The notes beneath the pieces were generated by a model. It made no database searches. It worked only from the letters and a program-made list of their open reading frames with translations, and was not told the origin of the DNA. Below are positions 17,452 to 25,700 of a stretch of DNA of 28,625 nt, in pieces. The DNA is from a virus, in IMG/VR virus record IMGVR_UViG_3300021962_000492, positions 1 to 28,625 of that record; one strand, 5' to 3'. Each line of letters opens with the position of its first letter. Position 1 is the first letter of the stretch. Both the position numbers and the translations under genes were made by a program.

Positions 17452-17998
17452 TTAATTTGATTGTTATATTCTTGGTATACATTCGATAAACTTTCTCTCC
17501 GTCCACATAAAAAGGATACTCTGATTCAGGCTCAAATATGACCGTGTCGCCCTCGTTTATGCCTAGGCTAAGTACTTCTTCATTTGCAAACTTAATCGTG
17601 CCTACAAGAGGCTTTTCCGTGTCAACAGTGGTAATGCCAGTGTAGTCGTTCTCAACAGGAGAAACAAATACATATCTGCCAATTCCTTTCCATGTGCCAT
17701 CTGTTTTTTTGTAAGCATATGGGTCATCAATAAAAAACAAGTCATCCATAAAGTAATTCCATGATGACTTTTCTCTACCACGCATGTCGTAGTAAATACG
17801 GAAAGTGTTGTGATGAACAAGCACCATATCGCCTGGCTCTATCGGACCTTCATATCCAATAGGAGTAGAGATGACAACAGCCTCACGCATTGTTGCTAGG
17901 TGGTCCTCTTTAGAAGTAGAAATGATAATTCCGTTACGCTCATTGTCGTAGCGTTTGCCGTCTCTTGATTTGACGACAAAATAAAAAGGAGACTTCAT
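17414..17998 (-). CDS. GroES-like (co-chaperonin fold) protein, possibly duplicated domain
   Basis: This 194-residue protein seems to contain two GroES-like beta units. The second, about residues 108-184, is clearer: Arg-Tyr-Val-Phe-Val-Ser-Pro, then Val-Gly-Thr-Ile-Lys-Phe, then Glu-Gly-Asp-Thr-Val-Ile-Phe, then Val-Asp-Gly-Glu-Lys-Val-Tyr-Arg-Met and Ile-Thr-Ile. This order resembles GroES (DRVLVK ... GxV ... GDxVLF ... DGxEY ... DILAV). The first (about 22-70) repeats the pattern with Ala-Val-Val-Ile-Ser, Pro-Gly-Asp-Met-Val-Leu-Val. A phage co-chaperonin would help the host chaperonin fold the capsid protein, as T4 gp31 does. The family call is by pattern only. It overlaps the next gene by 38 bases. 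Confidence 0.5.
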   Translation of the reverse strand: MKSPFYFVVKSRDGKRYDNERNGIIISTSKEDHLATMREAVVISTPIGYEGPIEPGDMVLVHHNTFRIYYDMRGREKSSWNYFMDDLFFIDDPYAYKKTDGTWKGIGRYVFVSPVENDYTGITTVDTEKPLVGTIKFANEEVLSLGINEGDTVIFEPESEYPFYVDGEKVYRMYTKNITIKLNEQDNGLKETHN

Positions 17999-18002
17999 TT
18001 TA

Positions 18003-18221
18003 TTAGAATTCTATGTTGTACTCTACCGATACTGGAACTGTGCTACCTATCTCTTTCCATAGAACAATTTCTTTATCTTGTTCAATAAAAATCTGATAGG
18101 AGCCAGCATCCGTTATCTTAATTAAGTGAATAACATAATTGCCGTTCAGAACTGACTGACCGGTAATATAATTCATTGATGACTTGTAGTCAACGCCAAC
18201 AGATAATTTACGAATTATCAT
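18003..18221 (-). CDS. Small hypothetical protein
   Basis: This 72-residue protein is predicted as mainly beta strands (alternating Val/Ile/Tyr), with no signal peptide or membrane segment. I do not recognise it. It overlaps the end of the 85-residue gene by 14 bases and is followed 4 bases later by the GroES-like gene, so it belongs to the same transcription unit leading to TerL. Confidence 0.55.
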   Translation of the reverse strand: MIIRKLSVGVDYKSSMNYITGQSVLNGNYVIHLIKITDAGSYQIFIEQDKEIVLWKEIGSTVPVSVEYNIEF

Positions 18222-18465
18222 GGTTATCTTCTTTTATCTCTCCTGTCTGAGTATCAATTAATACGTTACCGTATTTTGCTTGAAGCTCACCTTGGATGTT
18301 ATTTAACTCCTCAGCTGCTTGTTCTGCATTAAATAGAACTGATTTCTTTTTTGATTCTAAACGATATAATGAGATTTCTATATCAGCAATCATTGTACGT
18401 GCATCACGCAATGATTTTGTTGCATTATTTAAACGCTCTAATTCTTCTTCTTCTAATTTGTTCAT
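18208..18465 (-). CDS. Small coiled-coil protein
   Basis: This 85-residue acidic protein is a single long helix by heptad pattern through about residue 65 (Leu, Ile and Ala spaced 3-4 apart among Glu/Lys/Asn). A short tail with Thr-Gly-Glu-Ile-Lys follows. No family recognised. Such proteins near packaging genes can be head-assembly or regulatory factors, but nothing here decides the role. Confidence 0.55.
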   Translation of the reverse strand: MNKLEEEELERLNNATKSLRDARTMIADIEISLYRLESKKKSVLFNAEQAAEELNNIQGELQAKYGNVLIDTQTGEIKEDNHDNS

Positions 18466-18510
18466 TTTTATTTTATTTATTTATTCCGTAAAATTAACAA
18501 TTTTCTTTTA

Positions 18511-18879
18511 CTAATATCCTTGATAATGTTTTTCTTCAATTATATTAGAATTGTATTTTAAATTAATTTGCTTTTTAAGATCCGCACGCTCGTCGTTTCT
18601 GTGGTACACAGCACGTGCTAGTCTAATAAAATTTAAATTAAAGTCTCCGTGTTTCTCACAAACTCTGATCTCATCCTCAATCTCCCATAGTCTTCTATTA
18701 ACAAACTTAAGTTTATCATATAGCTCATCTTGAAGCATATCTTCTTCAACTAAATCAAGAATCATGTAGTATTCTTTTGATACATTCTCTAACTTAGCTT
18801 CATCCTTTATCTTTTCCATTTTAATTCCTAGGATAGATAACTTATCTAATGCTTCTCCAATACTAACTTCTATGTTCAT
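18511..18879 (-). CDS. DUF6165-like helical protein
   Basis: This 122-residue protein opens with Ile-Glu-Val-Ser-Ile-Gly-Glu-Ala-Leu-Asp-Lys-Leu-Ser-Ile-Leu-Gly-Ile-Lys, then Lys-Ile-Lys-Asp-Glu. I associate this pattern with DUF6165, small helical proteins often encoded beside glycosyltransferases in surface-glycan clusters. Here too it is divergent from a glycosyltransferase gene across a 40-base gap, which supports a link with glycosylation. Molecular function is unknown. The family call is from memory of the motif and would be settled by a profile search. Confidence 0.6.
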   Translation of the reverse strand: MNIEVSIGEALDKLSILGIKMEKIKDEAKLENVSKEYYMILDLVEEDMLQDELYDKLKFVNRRLWEIEDEIRVCEKHGDFNLNFIRLARAVYHRNDERADLKKQINLKYNSNIIEEKHYQGY

Positions 18880-18884
18880 TTAGA

Positions 18885-18915
18885 TTGTGTTTTGATACAA
18901 TATTAATTAAATTTG
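18885..18915 (+). promoter_or_regulatory. Candidate promoter for the glycosyltransferase gene
   Basis: TAAATTTG (18908-18915) fits the TAnnTTTG -7 element. TTG (18885-18887) lies 20 bases upstream, near the expected -33 position. The start codon follows 4 bases after the -7 element, so the mRNA would be almost leaderless. The 40-base divergent gap must hold signals for both directions. Confidence 0.4.
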
Positions 18916-18919
18916 GATT

Positions 18920-21781
18920 ATGAAGCAAGCATATGTATTATACGCAACTGAATCATACGCAGAAACAATAGAAGCATGCGTAGAATCATTAAACTACCAT
19001 ACTAGCATTCCAACGCTAGTATATATGCTAAACTCGGATAGGCAGATTAAGAATGCAACCTTTACTATCAGATGGGATTGCGATGCTATAAATCCAGATC
19101 AAAAAGAATACATAGACCGTACAAGTCTAGACATTTATAAAATTTTAATTCAAAGACCACTTGTAGTTGCTGATGCTTTAAAGTATGCAGAAACAGTTGC
19201 CTATGTAGACTCTGATTCAGTTGCAACTAAATATGCATCAACTATTTTTAATATGTTCAATGAGTCATCACCTATCCCCTACTTTGTGGAGGGTATCTAT
19301 GATTACTTGCATGTGGGCGACAGGGGAGGGGCTGAAAGTAAAGATGACCTGAGTACAACACTTGAGCATCCTGCATGCGAGTTATTTGGTGTCAATCAAT
19401 ACGTTCGAGAACGATACAGACAAACAGGATACTTTGTTGCAAATAGAAACTGCATAGACTTCCTTAAAGAGTGGTACGACATGTGTACGCATCCACAGAT
19501 ACTTGAAAACAACGACTACTATGCTGCGTATAATGAGGAGACAATATTAAACGTATTACTTTGGAAGTATAACTTTCATGATGGGTTGCCATATATCTAT
19601 GTGAATGGTAAGAAGGACATGGTAGACAGAGTAAACAGCATGGACATATTCACAGGGTCAGACTACATGATGGCTAGTTGGGTTCGGATACCTGCATACA
19701 AAGAACGACTACTCTTCTACCACGGAGAAAAGAAATACAATAAAATGATAGATATGATTAATCCAATTAAAGTAATGTATTTAGTACCACACCTTTCAAC
19801 GGGGGGTATGCCTGCATTTGTACTTAAGACATTAGAAGCTTTAGATGGAAAGATTATACCATATGTTGTTGAATATCAATGTTACAGTTTAGACTATGTC
19901 GTTCAGCGTAATAAGATAAAAGAAATTGTAGGCAAGAACTTTACTACTCTATTCGAGGATAATACATTGCTGTTCAAAGCGATAAGTGACTTCAAGCCTG
20001 ATATTATTCATTTGCATGAGCCTGCTGAACGATTTGACCATAGCATCATGGCTAAGTTGTATAGTAATAACAGAGACTATAGAATAGTAGAGACTTGTCA
20101 TGACATTGCATTTGATCCTATCAAAGAGACATTGTTCCATCCTGACTCTTATGCATTCTGCACGCCATATCATTACAAGACTTTTGAGAGTTTACCATCT
20201 TACAAGCAAGTCATTAATTATCCAATTGATAGTAAAGAAAGAACTATTCTACCAACGGGAAAAAACGTGTTAAATGTTGGACTATGGACACCAGGCAAGA
20301 ACCAAGCAGAAGGTATCGAGATAGCTAGAAAGTATCCTGATTTTACGTTTCACTTTGTTGGCAATCAAGCAGGTAACTTTCAGCACTATTGGGAGCCTTT
20401 AATGAAAGACTTACCAAAGAATGTAATTGTGCATGGAGAAAGAGAGGATGTATCAAACTTTATGTTTGGTGCTGACATCTTTATGTTTAATTCTACATGG
20501 GAATGCAATCCACTTGTGCTGAGAGAAGCGATTAGTTATGGCTTACCAATCATTGCTCACAACTTGCCACAATACTGCGGTATGTACGATAAGTATATAC
20601 AGCCTATTGACACGGACCTTAGAACAATAAAGGCAAACTACGAGAAACCAAAATACGAGACAACAGAGATATTTGGCATTGAATATTTAGGCTTCTACAA
20701 GCATACATTGAATAATAAGAAAGAGGACCAAGATGTGACATTAATACAAAACTTTATTGATGGTCCATACTTAGAACTTAAGTCGCCTGTAGAATTTGAT
20801 TTTAAAGTTCAGTTTTTTGATGAGAAAGGAAAATGCCACTACGAGAATACAATTAAGTCCAACTCTTGGGTTAAGTTAAATCGGAAATATTTTACCGAAT
20901 GGACAACTAAAGTATTTGAGAATGATGATCTCGTGTACGAGAGCACGCTGTCATACAAAGACAAGAAGGTATTAATATCATTTGAATCGTCGTCACTTGG
21001 AGACACACTTGCATGGATACCTTATGTATTAGCATTTAAAGAAAAACACGAATGCCATGTGGTAATTTCAACATTCTGGAATAAGTTATTCAACTACCCT
21101 GAGTTAGAATTTGTTGAACCAGGTACTGTTGTTGATGGGATATATGGCCAATATAATATAGGCTGGTTTTATGATTCCAATAAAGAGCCTTTAATGCCTA
21201 ACACAGTAAGACTGCAAGAAACGATTACTAATATATTAGGTTTAGATTTTGAAGAACTAAAGCCACGGATAAAGTTTAAGAAGCGTAAAAATACTTATGG
21301 AAAGTATGTTACGATTGCAACAAACTCAACATCAGGATGCAAGTTTTGGACTAGAGAAGCTTGGCAAGAAACAATAAATTATTTACACGCATGTGGATAC
21401 AAGGTGATTAATGTATCTAAGGAAGATAACCCATTTGATAATTGCGAGAAGATTGACAACGTTAGCATTGAAAATACAATGAGCGTTATTTATAATAGTG
21501 AATTTTTTATTGGTTTATCAAGTGGACTTAGTTGGCTTGCATGGGCATTAGACAAGCAAGTTGTAATGATAAGTAATTTTACTAAAGATGATCACGAGTT
21601 TGATTGCATTAGAATTACTAACAAAAAAGTTTGCCACGGATGTTGGAATAGCAATGAATATAAATTCGACAAAGGAGACTGGGATTGGTGCCCTGTAAAC
21701 AAAAATACTCCTAAGCATTTTGAGTGCCAAAGGAGTATTACTGCTATTGATATTATATCTGCTATTAAGTATTATTTATAA
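18920..21781 (+). CDS. Three-module glycosyltransferase: GT-A + GT-B (GT4-like) + TibC-type O-heptosyltransferase
   Basis: This 953-residue enzyme is the only plus-strand gene. Residues 1-280 are a GT-A module with Tyr-Val-Asp97-Ser-Asp99. Residues about 282-570 are a GT-B module: Leu-Val-Pro-His-Leu-Ser-Thr-Gly-Gly near 288, and Glu528...Glu536 in the GT4-style EX7E donor motif. Residues about 606-953 resemble autotransporter O-heptosyltransferases: Leu-Gly-Asp-Thr-Leu-Ala-Trp-Ile-Pro-Tyr near 693, Gly-Leu-Ser-Ser-Gly-Leu-Ser-Trp-Leu-Ala-Trp near 865, and four Cys at 905, 908, 924 and 936 as in the TibC metal finger. TibC-family enzymes add heptose to Ser/Thr of surface proteins. The likely acceptors here are the phage's own Ser/Thr-rich fibres. 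The gene converges with the oxygenase gene, overlapping by 10 bases. Confidence 0.82.
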   Translation: MKQAYVLYATESYAETIEACVESLNYHTSIPTLVYMLNSDRQIKNATFTIRWDCDAINPDQKEYIDRTSLDIYKILIQRPLVVADALKYAETVAYVDSDSVATKYASTIFNMFNESSPIPYFVEGIYDYLHVGDRGGAESKDDLSTTLEHPACELFGVNQYVRERYRQTGYFVANRNCIDFLKEWYDMCTHPQILENNDYYAAYNEETILNVLLWKYNFHDGLPYIYVNGKKDMVDRVNSMDIFTGSDYMMASWVRIPAYKERLLFYHGEKKYNKMIDMINPIKVMYLVPHLSTGGMPAFVLKTLEALDGKIIPYVVEYQCYSLDYVVQRNKIKEIVGKNFTTLFEDNTLLFKAISDFKPDIIHLHEPAERFDHSIMAKLYSNNRDYRIVETCHDIAFDPIKETLFHPDSYAFCTPYHYKTFESLPSYKQVINYPIDSKERTILPTGKNVLNVGLWTPGKNQAEGIEIARKYPDFTFHFVGNQAGNFQHYWEPLMKDLPKNVIVHGEREDVSNFMFGADIFMFNSTWECNPLVLREAISYGLPIIAHNLPQYCGMYDKYIQPIDTDLRTIKANYEKPKYETTEIFGIEYLGFYKHTLNNKKEDQDVTLIQNFIDGPYLELKSPVEFDFKVQFFDEKGKCHYENTIKSNSWVKLNRKYFTEWTTKVFENDDLVYESTLSYKDKKVLISFESSSLGDTLAWIPYVLAFKEKHECHVVISTFWNKLFNYPELEFVEPGTVVDGIYGQYNIGWFYDSNKEPLMPNTVRLQETITNILGLDFEELKPRIKFKKRKNTYGKYVTIATNSTSGCKFWTREAWQETINYLHACGYKVINVSKEDNPFDNCEKIDNVSIENTMSVIYNSEFFIGLSSGLSWLAWALDKQVVMISNFTKDDHEFDCIRITNKKVCHGCWNSNEYKFDKGDWDWCPVNKNTPKHFECQRSITAIDIISAIKYYL

Positions 21782-22356
21782 CTTCCTCCACCAATCCACA
21801 ATACTAAACTTTTTCTAGTTCCCTTTTCCATTGGTGTTACCTTATGCATCAGAAAGGATGGGAATATCATAACATTTCCAATACCTTTAGGAGCTAAAAC
21901 AGGAGTTTGTCCATTCCATAAAACCAACTCTCCTCCTTCATAACTATCTGCTTCCGACAATTGAACAACCATAGATATTTTTCTATGATTTATTGGAGCT
22001 GGGCCTATATCGATATGCCAATCATAATGACCTCCATTTTCTTCATATTCAGTAAATTGAATTGAATCAATTACTCCATGTAAGTTAAATTTCCAAAGGG
22101 CATTATTTGCTTCTTCACACATTTTAATTAGCTTCTCATAAAGCCAATGTGATTTTATGTCGTGATGAATCCATTTAACTCTTGATTTTCTAATTGAATC
22201 ATCAGAATTTCCTACTGTTTCAGCATTGTGGTAATCATACAAATTTGCAAGATTCTGAACCCACTCTATTTCTTCATTAGAAAATGCATTAGTAAAAGTA
22301 TAATAATTGGTTTGATCTATATTAGATTCAGCTTCAAATAGTAGAGTTTTGATCAT
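21772..22356 (-). CDS. Prolyl 4-hydroxylase-like 2OG-Fe(II) dioxygenase
   Basis: This 194-residue protein has Gly-Gly-His-Tyr-Asp-Trp-His114-Ile-Asp116, then Arg-Lys-Ile-Ser-Met-Val-Val-Gln-Leu-Ser, Tyr-Glu-Gly-Gly-Glu-Leu, and Pro-Ser-Phe-Leu-Met-His171-Lys-Val-Thr-Pro followed by Arg181-Lys-Ser. These are the iron and 2-oxoglutarate ligands in the order and spacing of the P4H/PKHD class. It lies downstream of the collagen-like tail fibre, with one small gene between, on the same strand. It is therefore a candidate modifier of Pro or another residue in that fibre. Nucleic-acid or host-protein substrates cannot be excluded. It overlaps the upstream gene by 23 bases. Confidence 0.82.
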   Translation of the reverse strand: MIKTLLFEAESNIDQTNYYTFTNAFSNEEIEWVQNLANLYDYHNAETVGNSDDSIRKSRVKWIHHDIKSHWLYEKLIKMCEEANNALWKFNLHGVIDSIQFTEYEENGGHYDWHIDIGPAPINHRKISMVVQLSEADSYEGGELVLWNGQTPVLAPKGIGNVMIFPSFLMHKVTPMEKGTRKSLVLWIGGGSYK

Positions 22357-22768
22357 TTTTATACATTAAGTATTCTAATTCATTTTTAAATGTAGGAATA
22401 TTTTCTTGAATAACAACATCATAATTTAACCAAGGTGACTTTATCTCAGATTTAATTATTTTTTTATTTTTTCTTTCCTCTAATTCAGCAAGCATACTGT
22501 TCTTCATATACTCAACATTTGAAGTGCCACAAGTATTTATAATAAAATTGACAAAATCAGAATGTTTTAGCTGATTGAATGGTATAAAATGTTCCTCGGT
22601 TGGATTTGGCAGAAAAACATCTTTCATAATAAATGTTGTTTCATCTCCTTGTGACTCTACGTCATATGTAATGATAGCAAATTTTATTCTTTTAATTGTA
22701 TCTGGGAATGCAGCATCAGCACTATTCACTTCCGTTTCTAAGATGTCCCATTGAAAAATGTAAGCCAT
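22334..22768 (-). CDS. Small phage protein, DUF7936-like, near tail fibre
   Basis: This 144-residue protein begins Met-Ala-Tyr-Ile-Phe-Gln-Trp-Asp-Ile. It continues with a strand Ile-Lys-Arg-Ile-Lys-Phe-Ala-Ile-Ile, then Phe-Ile-Pro-Phe-Asn-Gln-Leu near residue 62 and a helical end. This resembles a family seen in many environmental phages (DUF7936 by my recollection), often close to fibre genes. Function unknown; a fibre accessory or chaperone would fit the place, 12 bases after the collagen-like fibre and coupled to the hydroxylase-like gene. Confidence 0.55.
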   Translation of the reverse strand: MAYIFQWDILETEVNSADAAFPDTIKRIKFAIITYDVESQGDETTFIMKDVFLPNPTEEHFIPFNQLKHSDFVNFIINTCGTSNVEYMKNSMLAELEERKNKKIIKSEIKSPWLNYDVVIQENIPTFKNELEYLMYKNDQNSTI

Positions 22769-22780
22769 AATTTTATTTGT

Positions 22781-25700
22781 TTAAAATATTCTTCTACAAG
22801 TAATATATAAAGTTCCTCCTTTGTCAGTCAATTGATAACCCATTGCTAATCTAATACCTGATGATGCTCCACCATTTGATTCAGATATAAAACGTATCCA
22901 ATCAAAAGATGTACTTGCGCCTGAAAATAAACCTGAATACTCCCAACCAGCTGTTCCCCATCCATATGTAGTAGCAAAAGGGCAGAACATAAATGAAACA
23001 GATACACCCCAGTTACCATTGTTAGTTGCAAAATAAACAGTACAAACATAAGTACCTCCTCCTTGTAAATCACCTTGGTAAATAGCAACTTGTCCTGCTC
23101 CAGACCAACTAGTATTTATATTATGAGCACGAGAAACTGTATGTGTAGACGAACCACCTGAAGGACCCGTAGGACCTGTAGGACCTGTAGGTCCAGTAGC
23201 TCCTGTAGGACCTGTAGGACCTGGGCCACCTGAAGGACCTGTAGGACCTGGAGAACCTGTTGGTCCTGTGTTACCTGTATTACCTCTTGGGATTGTAAAG
23301 TTAAATACTGCCGCTGAACTTGTGCCACTATTTGTAACAGAAGCGTTAGTTCCTGCTGCTCCTGTAGTAGTAGTTCCAACTGCAATAGTTGCAGCTGCTC
23401 CTGTTGGACCTGTTGGACCTGAAGCTCCATTTGTTCCTGAAGTACCAGAACTTCCACTTGTTCCTGTTGTACCTGACGTACCTGAAGTAGCAGATGAACC
23501 GGATGTACCACTTGTACCCGATGATCCGTCACCTCCACTAGCACCGTCTAAGTTAATTATCCAAGATGTATATGTTCCAGATCCAACTGTTCTAAATGGT
23601 GCTGAAAATTGTAATGAACCTGTTAAAGGATTATAAGCAACAACCTCGCATTCCTGGAAGTTATTAGCATCATAAACAACGATAATAGACTGAGCAACGG
23701 TATATGACAAACCAACACCAACTGTAATTGTTCCTGCACTACCTAATGTAAATGCTGTAACAGATGTAGTAGCGTATCTGTCTCCTGAGTTTCCTGATGT
23801 ACCTGATGTACCAGTTGTACCTGACGTACCTGAAGTACCCGATGTAGACGAAGTACCACTTGTACCTGATGTTGCAGACGTACCTGATGTTCCTGTAGTT
23901 CCGCTAGTACCTGATGTAGAAGCTACTGATACACCAACTTGCTTAATATTTGTAATAATAGATGGTGCAGCAGGAATAGCAACAGGAGTAGTCTGTGCAG
24001 GTACAGCTGTTATTTGAACATGCTCACTATCTGAATAAAATATAATCTCTAAATAATCATTTGTCGCTAAATCAGTAATTACAGATACGTATGGAAGCGA
24101 TGTTGATGAGTTAGATACAATACCTAAAATAGAATCTGTTCTTAAAATATCAGATCCATTTTTTCTCAACCAAATATCTACCTCAGAGTTAGTACCCTGA
24201 GTTTTTTCTATTTGCAATGAGTATCCTATCTCATAAACACCTGCATGCTGAACCTGTATTTGTGATCCACTTGCTGTAATACCATTAGATATCTCTACAG
24301 TATTATATGTTATAGGAGTTGGTATATTTGCTCCAGCAACAATTTGAGTTTGTGAGCTAGAGAATGATGCATACCAGTTAGACACAGCCGCTCCAGATGA
24401 TCCGTCAATACCATTACGCCCTGATGTACCTGCAGAACCAGATGTTCCTGATGTGCCACTTGTGCCCGAAGTACCTGATGTTCCATCAACTCCTGATGTT
24501 CCTGAAGTACCATCTACAGCAGATGTTCCCGAAGAACCACTCGTTGCAGATGTTCCTGAAGAACCACTAGTACCTGTAGTACCTGATGTTCCTGTAGTAC
24601 CTGAAGAACCGCTAGTACCTGCTGTTGCAGATGTACCGCTAGTTCCTGATGTACCTGTCGTACCTGCTGTACCGCTAGTTCCTGATGTACCTGATGTACC
24701 AAAAGTTCCATCTATACCTGAAGAACCTGAAGATCCTGATGATCCCGAAGTACCTGTAGTACCTGATGTTCCTGATGTTGATGAAGTACCTGAAGTACCT
24801 GAAGTACCTGAAGATCCGTCACCACCACTAGCTCCATCTAGATTGACTATCCATTGTGAATATGTTCCGCCACCAACAGTACGTGTAGGTGCTGCAAATT
24901 GTAAAGATCCAGTCGATCCATTATAAGAAATAACCTCACATTCTTGGAAATTACTTGAATTATAAACTACAATAATAGATTGTGCAGGAGTATAAGATAA
25001 ACCTAATCCAACTGTAATTGTACCTGCACTTCCAAGAGTAAACGTTGAAGTAGAAGTGGTATAGTATTTATCTCCCGTAAAACCGGATGTTCCTGACGTT
25101 CCTGTCGTACCGGACGTTCCACTAGTTCCAGATGTTGCAGAAGTACCTGACGTTCCACCTGTACCATTGGTTCCTGACGTTCCCGAAGTTCCACTAGTTC
25201 CTGACGTTCCCGAGGTAGCTGATGTACCACTAGTCCCAGAAGTACCTGAAGTTCCTGTTGTACCACTAGTTCCTGACGTTCCAGAAGTACCTGTGGTTCC
25301 TGAAGTCCCTGAAGTACCTGTGGTTCCTGAAGTTCCCGATGTACCTCTTGTTCCTGAAGTTCCACTAGAACCTGATGAACCAGAAACTCCTGAGAATAAA
25401 CCAAAACTCAATGATGCATTTGCGTTAATATTGGAAGATACTCCTTGTATTAAATACAAATTCAATAAATAATAATTACCATCTTGAGTAACACTGTCAA
25501 CACGATAAAGAGCATAGATGCTTGGCTGTCCAGGGCTATGAACTAATATAATTTTATTAACCCATTGTTGTTGGATATAAGTACCAGGTACAGTTCCTGC
25601 TAATGTTAGATAAGATACACTAATTGTACCACCTAAATTATTAATATTAATTGTGTTTGCACCATATCCAACCTTTGCAAATGTTTTAGATGATTGGATT

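Noticed and set aside
18466-18510. Weak inverted repeat GTAAAA...TTTTAC as a possible terminator
   Set aside because: The stem is only six AT-rich pairs with no following T run on the minus strand, so it is not convincing.
24453-24926. Plus-strand open frame rich in Val-Pro, Pro-Glu repeats opposite the collagen-like fibre
   Set aside because: It is the antisense reading of the Gly-Thr-Ser triplet repeats; similar frames appear opposite every repeat block and have no independent support.
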